Source: Hymenobacter sp. UV11 (lineage in GTDB: Bacteria > Bacteroidota > Bacteroidia > Cytophagales > Hymenobacteraceae). From it: a stretch of DNA of 64,000 nucleotides. The notes below the pieces were generated by a model that saw nothing but the letters and a program-made list of their open reading frames with translations, had not been told where the DNA came from and ran no database searches. The stretch covers positions 1 through 64,000 of the forward strand of contig NZ_SRII01000016.1 in NCBI RefSeq assembly GCF_004684095.1. The letters run 5' to 3'. Shown here piece after piece: positions 1-9,120 of this stretch (within the stretch, counting starts at the first letter, position 1; each line of letters opens with the position of its first letter). Position numbers and translations under genes: made by a program.

Positions 1-1
1 G

Positions 2-76
2 AAAGCGGCGCGTGATGATGACTATCTCCGACAACTGCTCTGCCAATTAGCTCCTCAGTCCCCAGACGCTAACTAA
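2..76 (+). CDS. possible C-terminal end of an off-window gene
   Basis: Frame 2 is open from the left edge and reads 24 residues ending DDDYLRQLLCQLAPQSPDAN before a TAA at 74-76. The residue mix looks like a normal protein tail, but another frame is also open for a similar length, so this is only a suggestion. No function can be assigned. Confidence 0.25.
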   Translation, partial: KAARDDDYLRQLLCQLAPQSPDAN

Positions 77-1121
77 CCTTTTGGTGCTTTTGCCCTGGCA
101 GCTAATAGGTGCGGCTAGCGGCGGGCGATGGCTCGTGATTGCCCAGTATTTGAGGAGCTGACGAATGGAGCCGGCCTACCCGGCGCGTGAGTCGGTCCGT
201 AACTGGCCGAATCGGGATTGAGTACGGCCGGGAAGCGGGGGCATCGGCTATGCCGGGGGGCTACTGTGCCGCTGCCCCCTCGCACGCGCGGGGCAGTTAA
301 GCTGGCTCCAATCAGCAAGACAGCAGCAAGAGCTGTCTTTTCATGGGAAGGTCAAGGCACAAAATGGGTGCCCCGCCTCGACGCTGGAACAGCAGAGTCG
401 GGTGTGGCCAGCAGGCCTCAAAGCCAACTCTAAATAGCTCTGGTAATACCCGCAAGTCCTATAGCTACGAGTCGTATTATCACGTTTACGACAGTATCGT
501 GGTCCGTGGCTTCTTGGTTGGGAAGCAGCCGTTCATAAGTCGGAGACTTAGCTAGGCTTACGACCTGAGACGACAAAAAGTTATTGATTATCAAAAAAAT
601 ACGTATAAAAAACCCGGTTTCCAGATGGTGCAAATGCAGTTCCACGAAGGTTGTGATTTCGTGCTCATAGACCATTCGAAGCTGGGTATGGATTGGTAGT
701 TGGTAGCTGAGTTCCTGCGTACCAACCCGGTTGTCACGTTTCGGCACTGCGCGGACCACCCGCTCGTCGCGGGCTATCAAGCGGTGCACCGGGGCAGTTT
801 CATCCGCTGCCAAAGGCAACCCAGCGTGAGAATCGCAAAAACAGCAACGTAAGTGCGCTCGTGACCAGGGAATAGTGGAACGCGCTTTTTAAAAACAGCT
901 TATACGGCCAAATTCTAAATCATCCCATGTCAACATATTGAATACAAATAATTTATGTCTGATGCTATTGAGCCATGATGAGCATGTCCGTCAGTGCTTA
1001 ATGCCTCGTTCTGCGGCAACCAGCTAGCTGCGCAAGCCATTGCAGTGCCGCAGCTGCGCTTGAACCTATTAGTTTTATTGTCGCTTCCTACTGCTACTTA
1101 GCCGCTTCTTCCCACTCCTGC
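77..1121. other. intergenic region, no recognised gene
   Basis: About 1 kb without a convincing gene. Several short open frames exist, the longest on the minus strand at 430-819 (129 codons), but none shows a domain I recognise. The stretch 560-960 is AT-richer than the flanks. No RNA gene, terminator or exact TAnnTTTG promoter was seen. Confidence 0.5.
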
Positions 1122-2276
1122 ATGCCCCTTTCTTCGCTCCTTGCCACGGTTGAATCCATCGCGGCCACCACGGTTAGCGCCGAGGCCCCTGGCGTCGATA
1201 CCCACGGGCACTGGCCGGAGCAGAGCATTCGGGCGCTCCAGCACGCGGGGCTGGGTGGCTTGGTGGTGGCCCCCGAGTTTGGGGGGCACGGCCAGGGCAT
1301 GTACGGCCTGGCGCGGGCCTGCGAGATTCTAGGGGAAGTCTCGGCCTCCACGGCGCTGTGCTATGGCATGCACTGCGTGGGCACGGCCGTGATTGGCGCG
1401 AAGGCCACGACGCAGCAACAAGAAGAATTTCTGCGGCCCATCGCGGCGGGCGAGCACCTCACCACGCTGGCCCTGAGCGAGCCGGGCACCGGGGCGCATT
1501 TCTACTTCCCCCAAACCCAGCTGCTGGCCCTTTCCGAAAGCGAGTTTCAGGTGAACGGCCACAAGAGCTTTGTGACCAACGGCGGCCACGCCGATTCCTA
1601 CGTGCTGTCCACCGTAGGCGTGGACCCGGATGCGGCCCGCGACGGCTTTTCCTGCCTGGTGGTGCGCCAGGACACTGCCGGGCTGGAATGGGGCCCCACG
1701 TGGCAGGGCATGGGCATGCGCGGCAACTCCTCGCGCTCGCTCCAGCTGCACAACTCACTGGTGCCGACGCAGTACCTGCTGGGCGAGCAGGGCGACCAGC
1801 TCTGGTACATTTTCCAGGTGGTAGCCCCTTATTTTCTCACCGCCATGGCGGGGACTTACCTGGGACTGGCGCAGGCAGCATTTAACGAAGCCCGCCAGCA
1901 CCTGCTGGAGCGCAGCTACCGCCACAACGGGGCCTCGCTCAGCCAGAACAGCCTGCTGCAACACCGCCTGGGCATGCTGTGGTCGAAAATCGAGCGCACC
2001 CGGCAGCTGCTCTACCACGCCACCCGCCAGGGCGACCAGGGCGACCCCAACGCCGTGCTGCCCATCCTCTCGGCCAAGGCCGAAGTGGGCCACTGCTGCG
2101 TGGATGTGGTGAACGAGGCCATGACCCTGGTGGGCGGCCAGGGCTACAAGCAGCACTCACGGCTGGAAGTGCTGCTGCGTGATGCCCGCGCCGTGCACGT
2201 CATGGCCCCCACCACCGACATTCTATACACCTGGCTGGGCCGCGCCCTGCTGGGCCAACCCCTGCTGGAAGAATAA
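1122..2276 (+). CDS. acyl-CoA dehydrogenase family protein
   Basis: 384-residue flavoprotein of the acyl-CoA dehydrogenase fold, expected to oxidise an acyl-CoA (or similar thioester) with FAD and pass electrons to an electron-transfer flavoprotein in the cytoplasm. Seen: the family signature ALSEPGTGAHF near residue 115-125, the substrate/FAD loop with KSFVTNGG near 143-150, and the C-terminal GGQGYKQHSRLEVLLRDARA block that carries the FAD/adenine contacts. Length matches the family (about 380). ATG at 1122 is the first start and gives a complete N-terminal helical domain. It ends 2 bp before the histidine kinase gene, so the two are probably cotranscribed. Substrate specificity cannot be read from the sequence; an isovaleryl- or short-chain type enzyme is equally possible. 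Confidence 0.88.
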   Translation: MPLSSLLATVESIAATTVSAEAPGVDTHGHWPEQSIRALQHAGLGGLVVAPEFGGHGQGMYGLARACEILGEVSASTALCYGMHCVGTAVIGAKATTQQQEEFLRPIAAGEHLTTLALSEPGTGAHFYFPQTQLLALSESEFQVNGHKSFVTNGGHADSYVLSTVGVDPDAARDGFSCLVVRQDTAGLEWGPTWQGMGMRGNSSRSLQLHNSLVPTQYLLGEQGDQLWYIFQVVAPYFLTAMAGTYLGLAQAAFNEARQHLLERSYRHNGASLSQNSLLQHRLGMLWSKIERTRQLLYHATRQGDQGDPNAVLPILSAKAEVGHCCVDVVNEAMTLVGGQGYKQHSRLEVLLRDARAVHVMAPTTDILYTWLGRALLGQPLLEE

Positions 2277-2278
2277 GC

Positions 2279-3784
2279 GTGGCCCAAACGATTCTGCACC
2301 TCGGCCTGCGTCCCGCTACGCTGATGCTGCTGCAAAAGCAGCTCCCCTCGCCCGGCGCCGAATTTGTGGCGTTGGCGGCCATCGACCAGGTGCTGCCGCC
2401 GGGCGAGGTGCTGCTGCTGGGCGAAGAGTTGGACGCGCCCATCCGGCTGGCCCAGGAGGCGTATGCGCTGGATAAGCGCCTGTCCATTCTGCTGCTGACC
2501 GAAGCCAGCCGCTACGAAAAAACCCGGCAGGCGCTGCAATTTTCGCCTTTCATCGGCCCCACGGTGCAGTGCAATTCCACGGCGGTGGGCGCGCGCCTAG
2601 CCCCCATTATTGTGGATGCGATGCAGCGTACGGCCCAGCGGCGCAGTTTCGCTCAGCTCAAAAGCTTCGCGCTGTCGGCCCCACAGTTCGAGCCGCAGGT
2701 GGTGGCTAAAATCCGGGCCGACTTCTCGACCAAGGTGCTGGAAGAAGCGCCGATTGGGGCCGTGCTGGTTTCCACTACCGGCACCATCCTCAGCATCAAT
2801 CAGTACGCCATTAACTTGTTTGGCCGGCCCGAGGCGGAGGTAGTGGGCGCGGCGCTGCCCGATTTATTTCCTGCCGCCCTGAGTGAGGAGGTGCAGCGGT
2901 TTCTGCGCGAAGAGCACCTGCGCGAGCCCAAGCGCATCGTGGCCCTGACCGATACCGCTGGCACGCGCTACCTCGAAATTTCCGTCACGCCCATTGATGC
3001 GCAGCAAGCCCTGGCGTATAAGCTGGTGATGCTGAACAACATTACGGCCACCATGGTGGCCCAGCAGCAAACCCAGGCTGACCTCACGGTGGTGAAACGA
3101 CTGAACGTGGACCTGGACAACTTCATCTACACCGCCTCGCACGACCTCAAGCAACCCATTGCCAACATCGAGGGCCTGCTGCTGGCCCTGCAGCACGAGC
3201 TGCCGGCCGAAGTCCGCCAGACCGACCAGGTGGCCACGATGCTGACCCTGATGCAAGGCGCCGTGGACCGCTTTAAGAAGACCATCAACGACCTGACCGA
3301 CGTGAGCCGGCTCCAGCAGGCCAACGAGCAGCCCGCGCAATCCGTGGACGTGGCCCAGGTCATTCGCGAGGTAGAAGAGGATTTGGCCGCGCTGCTGCGC
3401 GAAGCCCAGGGCGAAATCGTGGTAACGGTGCCGCCCGGTACCACCATCGTGGCCTTCTCCGAGAAGAACCTGCGCTCGGTGGTGTACAACCTGCTCAGCA
3501 ACGCCATCAAGTACCGCGCCCCCGACCGGGCTTTGTGCATCCGGGTCACGTACCAGCCGGTGGCCGGGCAGGGGCAATTATGCGTGCAGGATAACGGCCT
3601 GGGCCTCGACGAGCGACAGCGGAGCCGGCTGTTCGGCCTGTTTCAGCGCCTGCACACCCACGTCGAGGGCTCGGGCCTGGGGCTGTACATGGTGAAGAAA
3701 ATCGTGGAAAATGCCGGTGGCACCATCGCCGTGGAAAGCGCGCTGGGGGAGGGCTCCACCTTCACCGTCTGGCTGCCCGGCTAA
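2279..3784 (+). CDS. PAS-domain sensor histidine kinase
   Basis: 501-residue soluble kinase starting at GTG 2279, 2 bp after the dehydrogenase stop. Residues 1-125 resemble a diverged receiver-like alpha/beta domain without a clear phospho-acceptor Asp. A PAS domain follows (about 155-262, EAPIGAVLVSTTG), then HisKA with the acceptor His288 in YTASHDLKQPIAN, and a HATPase domain with N408 (LLSNAIKY), the DNG box at 438-440 and GSGLGL at 464-469. All catalytic motifs are present, so it should autophosphorylate. No membrane segments, so it senses an internal signal. Its 3' end overlaps the convergent receiver gene by 4 bp, making that receiver a likely partner. Confidence 0.88.
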   Translation: MAQTILHLGLRPATLMLLQKQLPSPGAEFVALAAIDQVLPPGEVLLLGEELDAPIRLAQEAYALDKRLSILLLTEASRYEKTRQALQFSPFIGPTVQCNSTAVGARLAPIIVDAMQRTAQRRSFAQLKSFALSAPQFEPQVVAKIRADFSTKVLEEAPIGAVLVSTTGTILSINQYAINLFGRPEAEVVGAALPDLFPAALSEEVQRFLREEHLREPKRIVALTDTAGTRYLEISVTPIDAQQALAYKLVMLNNITATMVAQQQTQADLTVVKRLNVDLDNFIYTASHDLKQPIANIEGLLLALQHELPAEVRQTDQVATMLTLMQGAVDRFKKTINDLTDVSRLQQANEQPAQSVDVAQVIREVEEDLAALLREAQGEIVVTVPPGTTIVAFSEKNLRSVVYNLLSNAIKYRAPDRALCIRVTYQPVAGQGQLCVQDNGLGLDERQRSRLFGLFQRLHTHVEGSGLGLYMVKKIVENAGGTIAVESALGEGSTFTVWLPG

Positions 3785-4191
3785 GCGGCCGGGAAATACT
3801 GGTGCAGCAGCGCCCGTACTTTTTCTTCGGTGAGGGGCTTGGTCAGCGTGCCGGCGACGGGCAGCCGGGCCACGCGGCCCAGGTCGTGCGGGTTGACGGA
3901 GGTCGTGAGCAGGATTATCACAATGGCCCGGCGCTGGGCCAAGGGCAGCTCGGCGTAGGCTTCCAGAAATTCGATGCCGTTCATCACGGGCATGTTCACA
4001 TCCAGCAGAATCAGGTCCGGGCAGTCCGCGCCAAGCGGCGTACACGTCTGGGCGAGAACCTGCAGGGCTTCTACCCCATTCTCGGCAAACAGCAACTGCT
4101 GCGTTACGCCGAGCCGGGTAAGCAGGGTTTTGTTTAGAAAGTTGCTCGTCAGGTCGTCATCGACCAGCAGGATACTGGAAAGTTGTTGCAT
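3781..4191 (-). CDS. single-domain response regulator (CheY-like)
   Basis: 136 residues consisting only of a receiver domain: acidic pocket D11-D13, phospho-acceptor D64 in LILLDVNMPVMNG, the T/S position in LLTTS near 96-97 and K118 in LTKPL. There is no output domain, so it would act by binding a partner or as a phosphate relay or sink. It lies between two kinase genes, tail to tail with the upstream one (4-bp overlap) and 127 bp downstream of the multi-PAS kinase on the same strand. A receiver of this kind paired with PAS kinases is common in Cytophagales. Confidence 0.88.
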   Translation of the reverse strand: MQQLSSILLVDDDLTSNFLNKTLLTRLGVTQQLLFAENGVEALQVLAQTCTPLGADCPDLILLDVNMPVMNGIEFLEAYAELPLAQRRAIVIILLTTSVNPHDLGRVARLPVAGTLTKPLTEEKVRALLHQYFPAA

Positions 4192-4318
4192 ACAGCTTCG
4201 TCGTCAGCAGGGCCGCCCAGCCCGGGAAGAGCCCCAAGGTACGGCAAGCCCGCTGCTCTGGGGGCCGCAGGTTTTGGCCAGCGGGTTGGCGACACCGGGC
4301 GTTGAGGGCCCAAAACGA

Positions 4319-6964
4319 CTAGCGCGGCAGGTAGACGGTGAAGGTGGAGCCCTCCCCAACCTGGCTGACCACCTCCAATTCCCCTCCCTCGTTTTCCACC
4401 AGTTTCTGCACCATGTAGAGGCCGACGCCCGAGCCATCGACGTGGGTGTGGAAGCGCTGGAACAGGCCGAAGACGGGGCGGCCGGGCGGCAGGTCAAAGC
4501 CCAGGCCATTGTCCTGCACCTCCAACGCCCAGCGGTGTTCCCCCGTCCGGCACTGCACCAGTACCTGGGGTACGCGGTCGGGGTGGCGGTACTTCACGGC
4601 GTTGCTAAGCAGGTTGTACACTACCGAGCGCAGGTTCTTTTCCGCCAGCCGAACGGCGGAGCAGTCCGCCACGTCTACGCTGACCTGCGCGCCGGCTTCG
4701 GCGATGGGTAGGGCCAGGTCCAGCAGCACGTCGCGCACCACGTCGGCCAGCGGCACGAGCGGGGCCCGCAGGCTAGCATCGGCCTGCGCGCGGGCGATGG
4801 CGCTGAGGTGCGTGAGCGTGTGCTGGAAGCGCTCGACGGAGTCGTGCAGCAGTTCCAGGATGTGCGCCACCGGTACTGAGCGCTCGGAGACGGGCAATTC
4901 GTCGCGCAGGGCCTGGAGCAGGCCGTCGAGGTTGTTGAGCGGGCCTTGCAGGTCGTAGGAAGCGGTGTAGACGAAGGCATCCAGGTCCACGTTGGTGCGC
5001 ACCAGCTGCTGGTTGGTGTCGCCTAGGTCAGCATTGTGCGTGGCTAACTGCTGGTTGAGGGCCTGCACCTGCTGGCGGGCCCGCACCTGGCTCGTCACGT
5101 CGTAGGTGAAGACGACTACGCCGTCGACCACGTCTTGCGCGTTGCGGCGGGCCTGGTAGGTGAAGGTCCAGTAGATTTTCTCCAGTGGGCCATCGGCGTG
5201 GCGGGCCAGCTGCAGGGGCAGTTCCTCGGCCACGTAGGTATCTCCCGTGTCGTACACCTGGTGGCACAGGCCGGGAATCTCGGTGTCGGCCAGTTCCGGC
5301 AAGGCGTCGAGCAGGGATTTGCCAAACAACTCCCGGCCGGGAAAAACCTGCTGGTAAGCCGGGTTCACCAGCTCGAAAACCAGGTCCGGGCCGGCCAGTA
5401 TGGCAATGGGCCCCGGCGCGGCCATAAACAGCTCGTACTGCTGCCGTTGCTGGCGTTCCACCTCGGCGCGGGCTGTGACCTGCTCCGTGATGTCGGTGAT
5501 GAGGGAGTAAAAGCCCGCTACCTGCTCCTGCTGCACATCGGGCACGAAGCTGGTGCGGATGTACTTGATTAGGTCGTCGCGGTAGGGCATCCGGGCTTCA
5601 AAGTCCACCCGCTCACCGGCCAGGGCCCGCGCCATGTAGGGGGCCGCCGCCGCATAAGAGGCCTCGCCCACCACATCGCGCACGCGCTGGCCCCGCAGCT
5701 GGGCCGGCGACTGCTGGAACCACCCTTCGTAAGCCTGGTTGGTGAACTGGTAGCGCCGGTCCTGGTCGACGTAGGCGATGAGCGCCGGCAGCGCATCGGT
5801 CACGAGCTGCCGCTGGCGGGCCGTGTCTTCCCGCTCCTGTCGGGCGCGCACCAGTTCCGTTACTTCGTAAGCAAAAATCAAGAGGCCCGCAATCTGGCCC
5901 GCTCCGTCGCGGGTAGCCTGAAAGATGTAGGTGGCAAACAGGTGTTCCAGCCGGCCGGAATGCGTGCGGTCCAAGGTCACCGGCACGTCGGTGCCGGTGT
6001 AGGTTTCGCCGGTGCGGTACACCTCGTCCAGCTGGTCGAAAAAGGGCTGCCCTTCCAGCTCCGGCACGGCCTGGCGGAAGGGCCGGCCCACCAGCTCGCG
6101 GTGACCGAGCATGGCCCGAAAGTCGTCGTTGGCCAGCTCCACCACGTAGTCGGGGCCGGTGAGCACGGCAATCATGGCTGGGGCCTCGGCCACCAGCCGA
6201 AATAGGCGCTGGCGCTGGGCCTCGGCTTCGGCGCGGGCCGCCTCGGTAGCCTGCAGGCTGTCGATGATGGTATCGACCAGCCCGGCATTGATGAGAGTCA
6301 GCTCGTTGTTGAGCCGCTTCACGGCCTGCTGGGACTGGCGCAGCTCGTCGGCCTGAGCGCGCAGCGCCTCGTTGGCAGTCAGCAGCTGGTGGTTCGATAC
6401 CTGAAGCTCCTCGTTGCTGACGTGCAGTTCCTCATTGGTCACGTCCAGCTCTTCGTTGGCCACAGCAAGCTGTTCGTTGGCCGTGGCCAACTGCTGGGCG
6501 GTGCTGGACGGCGGGGCGCTGCCGGCGGGCTGCTGCGCGCGCACGTGGGTACTCACGTTGTAGGCGAACAGCAGCAGGCCACTCACCGCGCCCGCCGCGT
6601 CGCGCACGGCCTGGGCAATAAAGGTGAAGTAAACCGGCCCGCCGGAGGTCGGCTGAGCGGCATTCTGGAAGGCCACAGCCTCGTGGCCGTAGCAAGTGGT
6701 GCCGGTGCGATACGCCTCGTCGAGCAGCCCGAAAAAAGGCTGGTCGGCCAGCTCGGGCAGCGCCTCGCTCAAGCGCAGGCCGGCCAGCGGGCGCTTGCCA
6801 AACAGCTGCCGAAATAGCTCATTGGTCACCGTGACCTGGTGGGCGGGCCCGGCCAAACTCGCCACGCCGGCGGGCGAATCCCGGAGCAGGGCGGCGAGCT
6901 GCTGGGGCCCCGGCGCTTCCGCCGGAGTAGCTGAGGGGGCGGCGGGGGGAGCATTCTGGGGCAT
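4319..6964 (-). CDS. multi-PAS histidine kinase-like protein lacking the acceptor histidine
   Basis: 881 residues from ATG at 6964 (an in-frame TTG lies 9 bp upstream). Order: PAS1 about 22-143; long signalling helix 155-253 with seven-residue repeats of the type VANEELD; PAS2 about 255-375; PAS3 about 390-500; PAS4 about 510-630; HisKA-like helices from about 660; HATPase to the end. The HATPase is complete (LLSNAVKYR, VQDNGLGF, GSGVGLYM). In HisKA the motif reads YTASYDLQGP: the position of the acceptor His is Tyr (codon 4955-4957, residue about 670), whereas the neighbouring kinase has YTASHDLKQP. As read it cannot autophosphorylate in the usual way; it may bind ATP, dimerise with the neighbour, or be a signalling pseudokinase. 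No membrane segments. Confidence 0.87.
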   Translation of the reverse strand: MPQNAPPAAPSATPAEAPGPQQLAALLRDSPAGVASLAGPAHQVTVTNELFRQLFGKRPLAGLRLSEALPELADQPFFGLLDEAYRTGTTCYGHEAVAFQNAAQPTSGGPVYFTFIAQAVRDAAGAVSGLLLFAYNVSTHVRAQQPAGSAPPSSTAQQLATANEQLAVANEELDVTNEELHVSNEELQVSNHQLLTANEALRAQADELRQSQQAVKRLNNELTLINAGLVDTIIDSLQATEAARAEAEAQRQRLFRLVAEAPAMIAVLTGPDYVVELANDDFRAMLGHRELVGRPFRQAVPELEGQPFFDQLDEVYRTGETYTGTDVPVTLDRTHSGRLEHLFATYIFQATRDGAGQIAGLLIFAYEVTELVRARQEREDTARQRQLVTDALPALIAYVDQDRRYQFTNQAYEGWFQQSPAQLRGQRVRDVVGEASYAAAAPYMARALAGERVDFEARMPYRDDLIKYIRTSFVPDVQQEQVAGFYSLITDITEQVTARAEVERQQRQQYELFMAAPGPIAILAGPDLVFELVNPAYQQVFPGRELFGKSLLDALPELADTEIPGLCHQVYDTGDTYVAEELPLQLARHADGPLEKIYWTFTYQARRNAQDVVDGVVVFTYDVTSQVRARQQVQALNQQLATHNADLGDTNQQLVRTNVDLDAFVYTASYDLQGPLNNLDGLLQALRDELPVSERSVPVAHILELLHDSVERFQHTLTHLSAIARAQADASLRAPLVPLADVVRDVLLDLALPIAEAGAQVSVDVADCSAVRLAEKNLRSVVYNLLSNAVKYRHPDRVPQVLVQCRTGEHRWALEVQDNGLGFDLPPGRPVFGLFQRFHTHVDGSGVGLYMVQKLVENEGGELEVVSQVGEGSTFTVYLPR
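6359..6487 (-). repeat. seven-residue repeats in the signalling helix of the multi-PAS protein
   Basis: Six consecutive seven-residue units of the pattern x(A/S/T)NE(E/Q)L x (for example VANEELD, VTNEELH, VSNEELQ) are encoded here. They form a coiled coil joining PAS1 to PAS2. Such repeats suit slippage-driven length change, which would alter helix register and signalling. Confidence 0.7.
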
Positions 6965-7009
6965 TACCGGCAAGGTAGGGTTTGCGACGGCAAATACCAG
7001 TGAGTGATA

Positions 7010-8074
7010 CTACGCCAGCTTTTTCTGATAAAACTGCAAGTCGCCACTCAGGGCCTCGTGTTGCAGGATGGAGGCGTGCACCTGTTGGGCCCGCTCGCCG
7101 GTTTCGGCCGCTTTCTGGATAAATAACTCGGCCACTGCCGGCTGCTTTTCCGCCTGAAAATGCCCGCCCAGGTTTTGGAGCAGCAACTGGGTTTCTTCCA
7201 GGCCGCGCAGAGACTGGTACAGCAGGCTTTCCACCGAAGCGCTGACTTCGCTCAGCAGCGCGCTTACGGTGTAGGCGTGGCCGGTGTGGCAGCGGTAGCG
7301 AATCAGCTTGCCTTCAATTAATTGCGTAAGTGCACCGTGGCAGTCGGGGCAGGTGAAGGGCGTGAGTTCCCCCTTATCGATAATGCCCAGCTCGAAGCCG
7401 CCGCCCTGCTTGGCGATGGTCAATTCGATTTTGAGCAGGTCGAGCTGGGCGGCGGGCAAGTGTGTTTTGGCGGGGGCGGGCTCCTGGGTCAGACGCACAA
7501 GCAGGGGCCCGAGTTCGGCCAGGGGCACGAGGTAGTCGGCATCCACAAATTCGAGGGCATTGGTGGGCATGGCGGGCTGCTCAGCGTCGCGGGGGTCCTG
7601 CACAATGGCTAGCCCACCCATGCGCTGCACGCTCCACAGGCCGGAGGTACCGTCGTCGAGGTAGCCGGTGAGCACCACGCCCAGCACGCGGGGGCCGTAG
7701 GTGTAGGCCGCTGAGCGAAACAGCGCATCAATGGAGGGCCGGAAGCGGTTTTCCTTGGGGCCCCGCGTCACCAGCACTTGGTCATCCTCCAGCAGCAGGT
7801 GGTGGTCGGGCGGGGCCAGGTAGATGGTGCCCGGCTGCACCACCTCCCCATTTTGCGGGTGCTTGGCGTGCAGCGCCGACACAGAGTTGAGCAGCTGCGG
7901 CATAATGCTGGGCGAATCGGGGGCTACGTGCAGCACCACGAAGATGGGGGCGGGAAAATCAGCCGGCAGCGTTTTGGCCAGCGCCAGCAGCGCGGTCACG
8001 CCCCCGGCCGACGCACCGATGACAACAATATCCCGGCGGGACCGGCCGGTTTGGGGGGGTAATGGGGTCGTCAT
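7010..8074 (-). CDS. CheB-type protein-glutamate methylesterase with cysteine-rich tail
   Basis: 354 residues. The CheB methylesterase domain spans about 14-200: catalytic Ser22 in VVIGASAGGV, His49 in VVLHVAPDS, Asp141 in LTGYLDDGTSG. There is no N-terminal receiver, unlike classical CheB. The C-terminal part has CPDCHG and RCHTGHAY near 240-270, a probable zinc-binding knuckle, followed by a helical region (about 275-354). This tail is known in non-chemotactic CheB-like proteins. The gene ends 45 bp upstream of the multi-PAS gene on the same strand, so the two likely form one signalling unit. No methyl-accepting receptor or flagellar gene is nearby, so the role is probably not chemotaxis. 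Confidence 0.85.
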   Translation of the reverse strand: MTTPLPPQTGRSRRDIVVIGASAGGVTALLALAKTLPADFPAPIFVVLHVAPDSPSIMPQLLNSVSALHAKHPQNGEVVQPGTIYLAPPDHHLLLEDDQVLVTRGPKENRFRPSIDALFRSAAYTYGPRVLGVVLTGYLDDGTSGLWSVQRMGGLAIVQDPRDAEQPAMPTNALEFVDADYLVPLAELGPLLVRLTQEPAPAKTHLPAAQLDLLKIELTIAKQGGGFELGIIDKGELTPFTCPDCHGALTQLIEGKLIRYRCHTGHAYTVSALLSEVSASVESLLYQSLRGLEETQLLLQNLGGHFQAEKQPAVAELFIQKAAETGERAQQVHASILQHEALSGDLQFYQKKLA

Positions 8075-8459
8075 GGCAGTCAGGTTTGAAAAGGAGCAGT
8101 TGGTGCCCAGGCTTACGGATTAGCCTCTGGGGCGGACGTTTGGGCAGTGCGAGTCTGCTGATTAAACGAGAACCTCAAAAAGTGCGGGGCAGGGAATCTC
8201 GTTTCGAACGGGCCCTTTGACGGATGTCATTCAATGCACCGATTCCTGTCATGGGAAGGGCTACCGCTTCAGCGGACTTTTGCCACACTGACATCATCGA
8301 CTCCCAGTGCGGGAAGCCTTTTGGCAACCCGCGCGGGCGCTGCTCTAAAACGCTGGTGCAGGCCTGCCCGGCATCGTGACGCTGGCCCCTGACCGCGCTA
8401 AAATCTCCCCCTCAGTACACCTTAATCACGCATCACTTCGTCTTTTTTTCCTATCCCTG
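8075..8459. other. divergent intergenic region
   Basis: 385 bp between the minus-strand cheB-like gene and the plus-strand small gene. It must hold both promoters, but I see no exact TAnnTTTG element and no obvious palindrome. Confidence 0.4.
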
Positions 8460-8768
8460 ATGCACACGCTAACGACGCTTTCCCAAACGCTGGCCTGGCT
8501 CAAAAAGGAGGGCTACACCGAGGACTTCAACCTGAACGGGGCATACCTGGCCGGGCAGCGCTCGGCTATTCAACTGGCCCCTGAAGAGTTTGTGGTGGAC
8601 CAGCACTTCCGCTTCGAAGGCCCCACCGACCCGGCCGATAAAGCCGTGCTCTACGCCATTTCCTCCGCCCGCTTCAATCTCAAAGGCACGCTGGTGAACG
8701 GCTACGGCACCTCCAGCGACGAGACCGCCGACCAGATTCTACGTGCCATCCGGGAGCAGACGACTTAA
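8460..8768 (+). CDS. small conserved protein of the type often named phosphoribosylpyrophosphate synthetase
   Basis: 102 residues from ATG 8460, start chosen because homologous Bacteroidota proteins of about 100 residues begin here; an upstream in-frame start would add 28 unlikely residues. The conserved pattern LKKEGYTEDFNL near the N-terminus and SDETADQIL near the C-terminus fit this small family. The database name is borrowed: the protein is far too short for a PRPP synthetase and has no PRPP loop. Function unknown. It stands alone between two unrelated genes. Confidence 0.7.
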   Translation: MHTLTTLSQTLAWLKKEGYTEDFNLNGAYLAGQRSAIQLAPEEFVVDQHFRFEGPTDPADKAVLYAISSARFNLKGTLVNGYGTSSDETADQILRAIREQTT

Positions 8769-9120
8769 AGCCTATCTGAATAGTCTCTTAGCCACATTCC
8801 TGGCCGGGGCCGCATCGGGCCGCCTGCTGCTCGTGCCGCAGCCGCGCCTGTTGTTTAGGAGGCGCACAATAGTAGGAACGGAAAATAACGATAGAGGGCG
8901 CTGGCCGGCCGGGTTGGAATCCACCTGGTTTTGGGGCGGGCGGGGCAGCTCGTAAAACGCCCCCTTTTTAAAGGTGTTTAAGGCAGCTTCGCCTGACGAG
9001 TGTCTTTTGCCCTCTGAAAGCGGGCCTTCTGGTTATCGCGTTAATCAGTGGCTATTAAGGACTGCACTGGATTGCTTAACGAGACGAAAACGACTTATTA
9101 ACGTTGAACCCTGACCTTCT
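8769..9120. other. intergenic region with a shared 30-bp sequence
   Basis: About 350 bp without a gene. Its one notable item is the sequence at 8865-8894, which recurs inverted at 23521-23550. The rest shows nothing I recognise. Confidence 0.45.
8865..8894 (+). repeat. 30-bp dispersed repeat, copy A
   Basis: Matches the reverse complement of 23521-23550 at 28 of 30 positions; core aatagtaggaacggaaaa. Copy B lies between an IS3 remnant and a stop codon, so this may be the end of a mobile element or a dispersed intergenic element. Confidence 0.6.

Noticed and set aside
430-819. 129-codon minus-strand frame
   Set aside because: No recognisable domain, mixed composition across an AT/GC change, no promoter; cannot be supported as a gene.
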